From the NCBI GenBank assembly GCA_036362985.1, contig JAYGXS010000005.1, positions 6,129,987 through 6,193,986 on the forward strand: DNA of 64,000 nucleotides, in the 5' to 3' direction. The translations under genes and the position numbers were made by a program. The DNA is from Ligula intestinalis. Its lineage: Eukaryota > Platyhelminthes > Cestoda > Diphyllobothriidea > Diphyllobothriidae. The notes under the pieces are model-generated. The model saw only the letters and a program-made list of their open reading frames with translations, had not been told where the DNA came from and searched no databases. Positions 36,158 through 46,989 of this stretch are shown piece by piece. The stretch's first letter is position 1, and every line of letters starts with the position of its first letter.

Positions 36158-36690
36158 TTGTCCTGGGTTACCTCAGAAACCACACCGTCTCGTCGATTAG
36201 AAACTTACTGTGCCAAACAAACCCACAAGAAACCCAAGGTCAGGTTTCTGCGGACACCTTTCATAACTAACGCATCTTCTAGTAGTAATGCATGTGAGAA
36301 GCCAAATGCAGAACATAAGACAGGTAGCCAAAACCTAAATGATAGCGAGCAATACCGTTTACTGCTGTTATCTCCAGTTGATTCACTGGACTGCGCAGTG
36401 ATTCCGAGATTAGCTTCGCTCACAACCCCAAAGCGACAACCCAGAGGCATTTAATACAGCCTAAGGACCAAATGCTCATTATCCAAAATTCGTGGTCGAT
36501 CCAATTATGTTGTCGGATCAGGCAAACGGGGGATATCACAAGACTGAAGGAACGCGAGCTCGCCATAGAACTGAAAGATAAGTTTTCCCTGGTAGCCGCC
36601 AACGCATCCTCGCCAGGACACAGGTTTGACTTCGTGAGAATACCCGGTTCGTCAGACGACCGAATTTCATACCTCCTTCAGAAGGCATAA
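36158..36690 (+). other. Two unassigned open frames of balanced composition
   Basis: Frames 36158-36454 (98 codons) and 36472-36690 (72 codons, a different phase) stand out because the base composition is less AT-rich and I find no second copy in the window. The second frame contains a charged helical stretch, LKERELAIELKDKFSLVAAN. I recognise no family. It could be a single-copy exon or an unrecognised repeat ORF. No splice sites or start context are decisive. Confidence 0.3.
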
Positions 36691-37629
36691 CACTCGGTTA
36701 AGAATTATATTAGAAGACATATCGGTCCTCCCGCTGCTGTTCAGACATTACGTAAACAAATCAGTTTGTTGCTGTTCACTCCCGGCATGTTTAACCTATA
36801 AAATTATGTTTACCCGGACAGTGTGCTGGTGTGAGGTTTCAAAATGTCCGACAAATAACTAACTGCTTGAGGAGAGACTCCTTCGCATCTTCCATTAGAT
36901 TACGTGCACCTCGCATACTTTCGAAAATTCACCATTCTTAAATCCTAACAAAAAAAGTGGGTGAACATTCATAGGGTGATTTTTTTATACACCCCATGTC
37001 ATAAGTGAATGAAGCCATTTGTAATTAACCCTCCGATACTATATGCAAAATCTTTCGCTCTTTCTTTCTCTTTCCAAAAACGCCCTCCTCTATTGCTAGG
37101 GAGGTAAGAACGAGAGTAATAATAAAAATTAATGCTCACTTTATGGATACAGATTAAGACCTTTTGGTTAATATTTAGAAAGTTACGAGATCTCAAAGTT
37201 GTCACTTTGACTTATATCTTTCCTCTCAAACATCTCAAGCGTCGCTGAGTTTTGCACAGTTTCTTCCCTTTTCTGACTTACTATCATGGACCGGATTTAA
37301 TTAACCTGCCTTATCTACCCAATGCCCGAGCTTTAAATATATTCGGCTCTTCAAAATTTCACTATTTCATATCTTGCGCCGGTATACCATGATTTATTGA
37401 TGTATAAAAAGTAGCTAATTATGGGAAGCTAATTAATTTTCCTGCTTCCCGAAAACATTTACCTACTAGTTTTGTTTACGTTGCCCACAAAATTGATATT
37501 TCCCCTATTTTGCACATACTCGCCACATAATTTTTCGCGACGACAACGCAGTATGATGACATATTTTTCATAATCGTATTAAAGGGTTTTCAGATGGGTT
37601 TATGCGCGCAATTTTCCAAAGACTGCTAT
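36691..37629. other. Non-coding stretch, no gene recognised
   Basis: No motif or repeat is recognised. Confidence 0.45.
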
Positions 37630-37980
37630 AATTAATCATGTAGCTAGTCTCATGAGACAAACGACTTTTCTGAGGACTTTTCTGCCGGACTGCTTGAGGC
37701 TGACCGAATCAAAAAGGCAAATGCCATAGAGGAAGATCAACCGACTATAACCCCTCTCAGACTTCGAGGTGGGCAAGTGTAAACGCAGGTCACATATGAA
37801 CGCCAGTGACAGCCAGACAGGGCCACAGACATCAGCCCTGGCGTAGCAACCGGCGGTCTCAGGTGTATAAACAGTGGTAAAGGTTGAACAAGGACAAGCT
37901 GGGCAGAGAACTAGTAGGGACAAGGTCGTCGAGGACACTGGCCGTTTTCATCCAGACGTCAGTCCTGAAACGACTGCCCT
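37630..37980 (-). repeat. Dispersed repeat, inverted relative to 46130-46490
   Basis: On the minus strand it reads GGATGAAAACGGCCAGTGTCC, then CTTGTTCAACCTTTACCACTG, GACCGCCGGTTGCTACGCC, and later GTCTCATGAGAC. The plus-strand segment 46160-46470 has the same order. The two frames share the motif ARADVCGPVWLSLA / ARADVSGPVWLSLA, so protein-like sequence may once have been conserved. No family is recognised. Confidence 0.65.
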
Positions 37981-38036
37981 CCATAAAATACATATGAATT
38001 TATAAAGGCAGTCAAAATAAATTATGAAGCATTTTG

Positions 38037-38680
38037 AAATGAAGAAGAATTATCGAACACCTGAATTATTGTTTTGTAAGCCTGAGCTTCCAAACCTTTC
38101 ATTAGCCCATCATCAGAGTGGGGAAAGCAGCAAATGAGGTAGCTAGTTATGGCGTGTGCACAAAACTGCTCAAATTCGAATGGGTATAAAATCAATAATT
38201 CTGTGATTTGGCCATCGTCTCGCTAGAGAGCGAGATTGGCCTGGTGGGTGGAAATATTTGCAGAAATAAAATCGTCAACGAAGACTAGCGATACTGTATA
38301 TTGTATTGCGCAGGTATCGCCAGACTCATGGCACTGGTGGTCCTGTCCCTCACTCTCCCCCTTCCTTATGACTTATGATTGACCTTTCCCTTTACAGTAT
38401 TGCTTGTTTGCGTTGACAATTTAATTTCGGTAAATATTTTCACCCATCACGCCGATCTCGCCCACTAGTAAGATGACGGCCAAACCACACAATTTTTGAT
38501 TTTCTACCCATTCGAATTTTAGCTGCTTTGTTCACACGCCAAAACTAGCTGCATCATTTGCTGTTTTCCCTTTTTTGATGATGGGCTCTTGCAGGGACTC
38601 GAAAGCTCAGGCTAATGCAACAAAAATTCCGGTGTTTGATAATTCTTCTTCTTCTCAAAATATTAACGTGCCTGGGATGC
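38037..38680. mobile_element. Palindromic Penelope 3' ends
   Basis: The minus arm (38275 to 38037) and plus arm (38430 to 38670) are inverted copies. Shared blocks are GAAATATTTGC / GTAAATATTTTC, CCATTCGAATTT, TTCACACGCC / TGTGCACACGCC, GATGATGGGCT, AAGCTCAGGCT, then TTCTTCTTC. The plus arm has TGATGA (38576), 19 nt, GAAA (38601). The minus arm has CTGATGA (38116-38110) with GAAG instead of GAAA. After the TTC tract comes GCCTGGGATGCG, similar to the flank at 29755. About 155 bp separates the arms. No intact ORF remains. Confidence 0.75.
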
Positions 38681-38719
38681 GTTCATTCGCCTCGAATTAT
38701 AAAACTACTAACTTCTTAA

Positions 38720-38920
38720 GCGGCCATTTTTACATTTCATGAATTTTGCTAGCGGTTCAAAAGAAGCTCGGTAAAAAGCCGACATCCTATCATAACTAAA
38801 ATGACTTGAAAATAGGCTACACGATAATCAGTTTTACAAGCTTATTGAACGCCGCTTAGCAAGGAAGTGTGAATTTTTCACAAATATTGGCAGGTTGCAC
38901 GAATTCGGAGCCATATTGTA
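38720..38920 (+). mobile_element. Right arm of the CAGTACGG fold-back family
   Basis: GCGGTTCAAAAGAAGCTCGG, AAATGACTTGAAAATAGGCTACACG, ATCAGTTTTACAAGCTTA, GGTTGCACGAATTCGGAGCC and ATATTGTA match arms at 16550-16709 and 27100-27275. No left arm is present nearby. Confidence 0.6.
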
Positions 38921-38924
38921 CATG

Positions 38925-39114
38925 GAAATTAGTGGCGGAAGTATTGGTGTGTGTGGGGTCTGAAGAATATTGAGCAAAGCCTCGTACAATACGAAGATGC
39001 CTACTTATATTTCCATCAGCTTGTTAGTTTTAGTTTTGGCTGATTTTGGACTCACTACAGCAAATTAAAACTCCCAGCATTCTGTAGAACACGACTTGGA
39101 AAAACGAGCTTATG
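38925..39114 (+). repeat. 5' part of the 0.9-kb dispersed repeat, copy 3
   Basis: GAAATTAGTGGCGGAAG, GTACAATACGAAGATGCC, TTTTGGACTCACTACAGCA and CCAGCATTCTGTAGAACACGA match 16720-16890 and 27285-27460. It is cut off where the 580-bp repeat begins. Confidence 0.6.
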
Positions 39115-39690
39115 TATGCCCATTCACATACCTCTAGTTTCTGCATTTTGTCCTTCAAAAGCAGTGGTTTTAGTGTTTTTAGGGGTGGGAAAATAGGATA
39201 GACAGAGAAGGACAGTTTTGGAAAGTAGTGCAAAATGAGACAAATGTAGTCGAAGTTGCTTCCCACGGCCCCTGGGAGTAAGTTGTTCCGCATGTAAATA
39301 AATTGTGTGCGCGGCGCTTCGCGCCGCAGACTAGATAAATCTAGATCCATAATGGTAAGTTGGACCTCAGGTAAGTTAAAGAAGCCGACATGCTAACTGC
39401 CATTTTAATTTCTCGGAAAATTCATGAAACCTGCAATTTGATAATCGAGTTTTTCTGCAATAAGTTAAACAATAACACAGATTAGGAAAATGTCCATATA
39501 TAAATCGACAACACTCCTCAATACAGAAAAATAAAACTGCATTTAGCATTTATTAAAGTATATTCTAATGTGTGTCCTAATTCCCTAGGCATTCATCCCT
39601 AAAACTACCGTTTTCTTAGAAAAACATGCAGTGAGAAGGGATTAATGAATGGGCCTGCATAAGCTGCTCTTGCTCACGACTGGCGATAAT
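39115..39690 (+). repeat. Dispersed repeat of about 580 bp, copy 3
   Basis: Third copy of the family at 26075 and 32430, including GTTTTTAGGGGTGGGAAAATAGG, CACGGCCCCTGGGAG, GGTAAGTTGGACCTCAGGTA and TTAGCATTTATTAAAGTA. Confidence 0.75.
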
Positions 39691-39744
39691 GGACGATATA
39701 CTTGTGGCGCATTGAAATGGAAAATTCAAAAAGCAAAGTATAGA

Positions 39745-40415
39745 AAATTGAGTAAACATTAGCAATATTAAAAAGGATGTGGGAAAAATGTTTAGAGTTC
39801 TAATGGCTAGTTTTTTTCATCAAACTTACATGAAAGATTGCAAGGAGAGAGGTAACTTCTGCATAGAAGGAGATGAATCTGATTTTTCAAAATCTATCAA
39901 CAAATGTTTAGTTTCTCGGAAGTTTTCTTAAGGTAAACACTGTACGGCAGCATCGTAGGCCAGGAGGGGCTCTGAAGACGTTAACCATCGTCCAGATGGG
40001 AACTCGATAACGTCATTTAGGCCTCCGTGTGCAGATAAAAACGCACCACAGAAGGATAAAATAGTAAACTGTTTGCCATCTTAATTTTACCCCTTCTTAA
40101 CACAGTAACTACGTGGAAAATTAGTATGCAGATTGATGTATACCCACCCGTAAGTTTTGAGGCGCAAAGATAGCGATTAGCATGCCACAATTCACTCCGC
40201 ATAACGAGTCCTCAATGCCACGCTGAAGGAGGTGGGAGGTTAGAGCTGTACGCTTTTTCACGAGCTGCTTGAGCTAACAGTTTTGGGCTGACGTCAGGTA
40301 GTCAGTAGTGCCCTCTAGCGGTGGTCTCCGACCAGACTTTGTGGCTTTCAAACGCCTCTGTACAAGGGGATTGCAAACGATTGGTAGGCCGATGGTGGAT
40401 AATGATGTGCCAAAA
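39745..40415 (+). repeat. Dispersed repeat of about 670 bp, copy 2
   Basis: Second copy of the repeat at 30990-31675, same orientation and block order. It starts about 55 bp after the 580-bp copy. Confidence 0.75.
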
Positions 40416-40953
40416 ATGCATTTTGGCTCCTTTTATGATATCGAATCTACGATCAATCATTTAGATGTTCCACAACAGGCCTCATATAAGCGATCCGTCC
40501 TTAAAACCCACAGTATTTGTGCCAACTCTTGACGCCAATTAAGGTCACTACTGGATGGCACTCGGAAGCTAGTGAGCGAAAAGATGGATTGAAGAGTTTG
40601 AGCGAGTGATTGCCTGAAAGTCACGCCCTAACTGGTCTATCGCATGAGATGGTTGAACTTTTCCAATTTGAAATGTTTGCTAATGACTGCCCTGTAGTAA
40701 AATTCCACACTATTTAAACCATATCAAAATGCGGGCTTAAGACGGAGTCTCTTTAGGGCTGCCTGCAATAACTGTACTTGTTTAAAAATGTTTTCTTGGG
40801 TTGAATTTGTTTTTAAAATTTTCGTACACCTCCTTTATGCTGTTCTACAGCTTTTTACGAAGATGTGTTCAGGTAATAACTTATTGGACGTATGTGGTAG
40901 GCATTTATACCGTTTTTATATTTTAAACGTAAAAAAGTGTTTTATTTATTTTA
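40416..40953. other. Non-coding stretch, no gene recognised
   Basis: The last 2 bp are the TA flank of the transposon that follows. No gene is seen. Confidence 0.45.
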
Positions 40954-42517
40954 CAGTTCTGCGAGTGCTGCAAACAAAATTCAGGTCGGAATAAAACCGG
41001 GTAATTAAGCGTATAGTTGCACAGGTTATTTTGATCAACTGAGTGGATTTAATAATAAGAAAGCCTTTGGTTTGGAAAAGTGCCCTCCTATTTAAAGTTA
41101 TTGGGGAGGATAGGCTCTCACATTTGCTCGATCATGACTTTGTTTACATAAACGAAATTCCGTATGCTATAAGGAAAGAGAGGACAAAACTTTCTTCGAA
41201 TATACATTGTGCTGTGGTAGAACTCCATAATTAGTAAAAAAAAACGTTGGAATAGTAATTCCTTCCAGTACTGGAAAATTTCGTGTGAAGTTAATCAAAT
41301 GGAAGTAAAGCGAAGTGTAAGGAATCGCAATTATTTTCATAAACAAGCATCGATACAAGTTTAAAAAATTACATTGAGCTATTCTGTGAAGTTTCTTTGC
41401 ATAAAATCGCAGCAAAAAAGTTCTTGGTAGAACATTTTCTTTAACTGCACAGCATTGTACGCGCAAACAAAGTTTATACATGTATCTGCACAGACAGTCA
41501 ATAGAAAGCCTTTCTAGATGTAAGTCATGAAGAAATATATTTTTTAAACAAAAGGTTCCGCTCAAGCGTTATTTAGAAATGGAACAGACCTAAGAATAAT
41601 AAGCATTTCAAAAAGCGTCATATACGTGGCCTAGTTTTTTTGCAATCGGACATTTATCACGGATCTTGTAATAAATTTCTTCAAGCAAAAGATAATCCGT
41701 TATAAAGAGAAAGGTATGTTCTTTCATTCCCAGTAACATTTGATCATTTTTCCTCAGGTAAATTAAGGAAATTGTCAAAAGCTCTAATTTTACTGGGACA
41801 TCACCTTGAAAAATGTTAATATACACAGCAGTTAATCACCTTAACATACAATAAAGTCACTTTTAAAAAGGTAACCTATTATTGAAACATTTTTATTAAT
41901 CTTACGAATAACAATATGCATGGTATCTAGCACACATGTTCTATGCTCGAAAATTTGGTTTGATGTTTTGAATCATTTCGACATTTGACCAAAATGGCCA
42001 TTTTCATAGTAAATAATATCCAAAAGCTCATTTTTCGGTAAATACTATTTTGTATACCTTATTTTACAGGTTTTTGTACGAAGGTCGAACAAACAGACAA
42101 TTTGTTTAGTTATTCATGAATATAACAAAAAATAACGAAATGCAGAGACTATTATTTCAACGATACTCAGTAACTACGAATGCATTCATTCTCAAACATA
42201 CAAAATATTTTACTCAAAGGCAATTTATTTTTGTATCAAGAAAGTGATTGCAATTAGTTTAAAACTTAACAAACTATTTAAATTAATTGTTCTAATTAAC
42301 AGCTACTTTTGACGTCTTCGTAAGCTGGGAATTATCGAGAAAATTTTAATTGCCTCAACAAACGCTTACTACTTCTTATAGTTCTTTTAGGCCTTTAATA
42401 TGCCTCATGTTGCTTATTGTTATGTATAAGTTTTCGTTAATGCGTTCCCGCTGGTATGGGGGAAATAATCAAACATTTACAAATTTATGACGTTTCTCTG
42501 CAGCACTCGCAGAACTG
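40954..42517 (+). mobile_element. Tc1/mariner-like element with perfect ends, copy E
   Basis: The termini are a perfect 19-bp inverted repeat, CAGTTCTGCGAGTGCTGCA, at 40954-40972 and 42499-42517, bounded by TA on both sides (40952-40953 and 42518-42519). That is the TA duplication expected of Tc1/mariner insertion. The interior matches copies A and D (GATCAACTGAGTGGATTTAATA, GTAAGTCATGAAGAAATAT, GTTATTTAGAAATGGAACAGACC, ATGCGTTCCCGCTGGTATG). No transposase motif is present. Perfect ends suggest this is the youngest copy here. Confidence 0.85.
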
Positions 42518-42699
42518 TATAACCCATTTGTAATTAGATACATTTTTGGGACCGCAAAATATCCACTTTCACTTTTCCCTGCGCTTGCTGACCAGCCGGG
42601 ACTCCAGTTTTGGCAATTCATGCAATGGAACTCCATTTTCGAAGAAGGTTTTCGAATTATATTCCTTCGTATGTCTTAAATTCCACATAAACGTGCATA

Positions 42700-43900
42700 T
42701 AAAACGTATCGCGTTCTAGGTATTCGCATAGACAAAAAAGAAGACGCTTCGAGCACCAAATCAAGAGGTGTATTGCCCTGAGGTTTCAAACTCTTATAGA
42801 AGTCCGTCTTCAAAGGTGAGGAACAGCTACCAAAAGGAGAATAATTATAGTGGTCATTGGCGAATCAACAGTCAAAAGTCATCAGGTTGTCAAGGTGTTA
42901 GAAACAGCAATCAAGAAGGATGTGGGGAGGGGCAATTATAATGGTGTGGACCAATTAGCTGTCAGTTGAGTCGGGGTTGTTGAACAGCGATAAGTGTGGC
43001 GCCTTGTCTCCACGGTGTAGGGTTGTGGTAACCCTGTCACCTCTTCCGACCGGTCCGTTGTGGGATCCTCTTCACTTGGCATTGTGACATTCGGTTTGGC
43101 TTTGTTTTGCCTTTTGCTCACATAAAAAGGCAAGACTTTGTAGACCATGGGCGGTTCTAGATGCCTGTTGATGGAGTTTGTATGTGAGTGCCAGGCCTCC
43201 AGCATCAGCCTTTCGACTTTTGAGGTTTCTCGGCCTATGAAAGTCACTCCTTGAAGATCGAAGTCATGGTCAGTCTCTGCGATGTGTGCTGCAATTTGCG
43301 AGTTTGGGTCTAGTCTCCGAGCAGCTAGTTTGTGTTCGTGTAGGCGGGTCTGCACTTTGTGGCCCACTTCTCCAACGTAATTACAGCGTCCACCGTTGCA
43401 ACGTATCTCGATGAAAACTGCAGAGCTTTCAGGAGAAGGCAGTCTGTCTTTAGGTCACATCACCTGGCAGCATATTGCCACCTGAGGTCGATGGACAGTG
43501 CTCACGCCAGTAGTTTTTCACAGGCAGAATAAAGCCAAACCAAACATCAGAATGGCAAGCGAAGAGGATCCAACAAAGAACCGGCCGGATGAAGAGCAGG
43601 GGTACAACTACACTTTATCGCGGAGACAATGCGCCACACTAATCGCTGTTCAACACCCCCGACTCCACTGGCAGCTAATTGGCGTACACCACTATACTTG
43701 CCCCTCCCCACATCCTTCTTGATTGCTGTTTCTAACCCCCTGACAACCTGATGACTTCTGAGAGTTGATTGGCCTATGACTATTATAATTATCCTCCTTT
43801 GGTAGCTGCTTTTCATATCTGAAGATGGACTCCTGTATGGCTTCGAAAGCTCATCACAATAAACCCATTGATTCGGTGCTCAAAAGTCTTCTTTCTTGTT
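42700..43900. mobile_element. Two head-to-head Penelope 3' regions
   Basis: The minus copy runs from about 43480 to 42700 and the plus copy from about 43500 to 43900. Both encode RQNKAKPN and SEEDPT and share the untranslated tract CCTCCCCACATCCTTCTTGATTGCTGTTTCTAAC. The plus copy ends with CTGAAGA (43819), 19 nt, GAAA (43845), then AGTCTTCTTTCTTG. The minus copy ends with TTGAAGAC...GAAACCTCAGGGC (42813-42784), CGTCTTCTTTTTTG and ATACCTAGAACGCGAT. The two tails face outward. Confidence 0.8.
42936..43480 (-). pseudogene. Penelope GIY-YIG endonuclease, C-terminal part
   Basis: The minus-strand reading gives VFIEIRCNGGRCNYVGEVG (GIY-YIG core with a Cys-rich lead), HKVQTRLHEHKLAARR, IAAHIAETDHDFDL and LEAWHSHTNSINR, followed by a low-complexity tail ending at 42936. 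The core strand lies just upstream of the open frame 43367-42936, across a stop. The family cuts DNA at the insertion site. The reverse transcriptase half is missing. Confidence 0.8.
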
Positions 43901-44714
43901 TGTACGCATAGATATTTATAAAGTGCAGAGCTTACCGATCAGGTTAAGTAACGTATACTTTCCATTCTATCCTAAAGCTCACTATAGAGTCTTCGCGGGC
44001 CGGCTTGTAGCCTATGTGGATGCCGGAGTGAAAATGACAAGTGACACTGGAATAACCATTTCTTGCTTAAAGGCATTCCTTAGCATATCATACCCAATAT
44101 ACGCACCAAGTCACTATGTGACTAACTTCGAAGGCTATATGATGAGCTCCAGCGCACAAGGGGAAATACATTTACTTACCCATATCGATGTGCCCCATTG
44201 TACAATAATATTTCTGATCGAAAACGAGAAGAATAGCGGGCCCATGGCGCCATGTTAGACTGCTGCACTCAATGATCAAAGGTCGTGGGTTAGAAACTCG
44301 GTTGACCCATCCCTGAGATAGCGTATGGCTAGGTGATGACGAAAAGTCATGTCGCTCTTCCTTATATTTTTAACTTCTGCCTTTTTAGCATATTCTGCCC
44401 GTCCGTAAATGACTGCCTGACAAGTCGCATTCGTCAACCAGCCTATTCAGTAGAATGTAGTATACACATTTTCAAGAAAAGATGGGAGAGACGAGGGCTG
44501 ATCTTAAAAAACTGACGTACACGACTGCCACTAGTGAATGCTCACACAAAATGACTGTTTAGCTTTTCATCCTTTTTGGAATTGTAATTTCTGAGAAGAA
44601 GACGATTCGATTGTTGGGATAACACTTTTATTTGCCTGGTGATTCAAGATCCGTCGCATATTCGTCATAAAAGACATCAGCAATAGTAGATACGGGTAAC
44701 ACATGCACAGGAAT
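43901..44714. other. Mostly unassigned; weak tRNA-like segment near 44236-44312
   Basis: The frame 43896-44258 has no recognised domain. GGCGCCATGTTAGACTGCTGC, CACTCAATGATCAAAGG and GTGGGTTAGAAACTC at 44243-44303 recall a degraded tRNA or SINE head, but pairing is poor. Confidence 0.35.
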
Positions 44715-44831
44715 TTGCAGTATTTATAGGATACAGTCATTACTGCTAACATACAGCAACAATTAAAAGTACTTGCAGTATTTATAGGCTACAGTCTATA
44801 CTGCAAACATACAATGACAATTAACCGTAAT
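44715..44831 (+). repeat. Two-copy tandem repeat, unit about 59 bp
   Basis: Two adjacent copies begin TTGCAGTATTTATAGG.TACAGTC and continue ACTGC.AACATACA, with roughly 80 percent identity by eye. No function is visible. Confidence 0.65.
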
Positions 44832-45690
44832 TGCCTTCTTGCGTGTTGATAGTTTGTCGAACAGCATGTAAGCTCTGACTTTCTGAAATTTCATCACGCG
44901 TGGTGGACTTGGGCGCGATGATTGCTCGGCCATTTGGCCCTCCGGTGTTGGCGTAGGATGACGCGGTGGCCAGTTCGTTCCCCCAAGTGGCGACTTGCTT
45001 TGGCCGAACTGAGTCTCCGCGCCGAATATGGATTGAGCAAATTGTTGCACTTGTTTATGGATTGGGGACTGGCATGTTCGTTTGTATTGACAATTGAAAA
45101 TTTCTCTTTGCACATCTGTTTGAAGTCTGACGACGGTGACCTGAGAACCCAGCTACGATTTTTTATGAATAATGTTGTTTCGTTTTACCAACGAACGCAT
45201 TTTCTTCAAATATAATTGTAAAAATTTAGTAGAGTGGAAAGGCAGGCTTTGAATTCACTATTTTTTTATCATTAAAGCACAAACGCCTTATCCCACCACT
45301 TGTGATCGCGCATAGTATCACAGAAAGGTCCGCTAATCGGTCGGGATCTCTCCTGCTTTGGCAAGCACAAAAAGCCGAACAACCGTCACTTGTAGTTTAT
45401 AAAATAGGAGCATACTAGCAAAGAAAAATGAGATCGGAAGGACAATTTGTTGCTTGTAGGTACTTTTCCTTCGAAACCTGAGGTCAACAGCAACGATCTT
45501 TTGTTATCGTACTTGTCATCGGATCAGGGATCGACATTGTTGACGGTTAAAAAGCGTTGATCGCCAGGCATATGTCAGGATATGCCCCTCGCCGTCATTT
45601 TTGTTCCTCTGAACGTAAGTGAGAAGGAAAGGTAACCAGTATGTGATGAGTCTACCCGTAGTTTGACGCCAAACACATTTTAATCAAGGA
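44832..45690. other. Non-coding stretch, no gene recognised
   Basis: Overlapping minus frames at 44796-45115 are proline-rich but match nothing I recognise. No repeat boundary is found. Confidence 0.4.
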
Positions 45691-45694
45691 TCAA

Positions 45695-46010
45695 GAAGAA
45701 CGATTGTTAAGTGTTTATTATCCTGAGCTTTCAAACTCTTGCAGGAGTCCATCAGCAAAGATAAGAACCAGCAAAAAAGAGGGCCTTCTTAAAGTGTATG
45801 CATACTTATGAAACAGTCAGGGGTCGTCAGTTCGTAAGGGATGAAGAACACTGATGAAAAAGGGCAGGTGCGGGAGAGGGGAGAAGTTATATGTTGATAA
45901 ACTGTTAGTGATGTCAGGATTTCGGCGCCGAAAATGGGAGTAATTTGCCACTTTCGAATAAACATATGGTCCCAGCGATCGAGTATTCTTCTTCTTCTCA
46001 ATGGGAGTAA
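45695..46010. mobile_element. Penelope 3' end(s)
   Basis: On the minus strand CTGATG (45755-45750) precedes an ACTC..GAGT hairpin, then GAAA (45732-45729), GCTCAGGATAATAAACACTT and a TTCTTCTTGATCC tract. On the plus strand near 45950, CTTTCGAATAAACATATGG leads to ATTCTTCTTCTTCTC (45984 on), a second, more degraded end facing outward. Confidence 0.55.
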
Positions 46011-46129
46011 TGCTTGAGGATGTGGGCCAATCCTTGAAGAAAGGTGTTTTACAGCCTCCTACAGCAGCTGTAGACCGGTGTTTGCGTTTGCACTGGGCAG
46101 CTACACTGCCAGGATGGTTTATTGCTGCC

Positions 46130-46490
46130 ATGAGGGCAGACATTTCAAGGCCAACGTCGGGATGAAAACGGCCAGTGTCCCCAACGACGTTGTCCGTACT
46201 AGTCCTCTGCACAGATCGCCCCTGTTCAACCTTTACTACTGCTGAAACACATGTGACCGCCAGTTGCTACGCTAGGGCCGATGTCTCTGGTCCTGTCTGG
46301 CTGTCATTGGCGCTCATATACGACCTGTGTTTACACTTATCCACCTTGAAGTCTGATAGGGGATATTTTAGGTTGACTTTCGTCTGTGACATTTGCTTTT
46401 TGCTCCGGTCAACTTCAAACAGTTGCCCAGACCTGTGTCCTCAGAAAACTCGTCTGTCTCATGAGACTAGATATATAATTAATTATGGCA
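46130..46490 (+). repeat. Dispersed repeat, inverted copy of 37630-37980
   Basis: Shares GGATGAAAACGGCCAGTGTCC, CCTTTACTACTGC and CGTCTGTCTCATGAGACTAG with the minus strand of 37630-37980. The plus frame 46175-46591 keeps ARADVSGPVWLSLA but has no recognised domain. Confidence 0.65.
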
Positions 46491-46989
46491 GTCTGGAGAA
46501 AATTATGCGCATAAAGCCGTCTGAAATTCTCTTCAATACCATTATGAAAAGAATATCATCATACGCCGTTGCCGCGGCGGGGAGCAGGTAAAACAAGTAA
46601 CTTCCCAGAATCAGCTATTTTTAATACACCAATAAATCGTGACACGCCGGCGCACAGTTTGAAATAGTGGAATTGTGAAGGGCCGGAAATATTTCAGGTG
46701 GAGACATTGGTTAGATATGACAGGTAAATTTAATCCCGGTCCATGAAAATGAGTCAGATTGATAAGGCTTTCATCAACCAACTACCAAATTCCATTTCCT
46801 GATGCCAATTTCATGCCTTGATTTCCGGTTGATTTGCGTTCTCAGGTGCCACACGGCACCCCATTTACAAGCAGTTTCAGATTTCACACTGCTGGCTTTC
46901 AGTTGTCCCTGCACATTAGTGAAAGTTGCACATTGTGGATGAATTGTACCTGACGGCACTGGAGTTCGGCTGCTTTATCTCTTATTCGT
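46491..46989. other. Non-coding stretch, no gene recognised
   Basis: No motif or repeat is recognised in this stretch. Confidence 0.45.
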
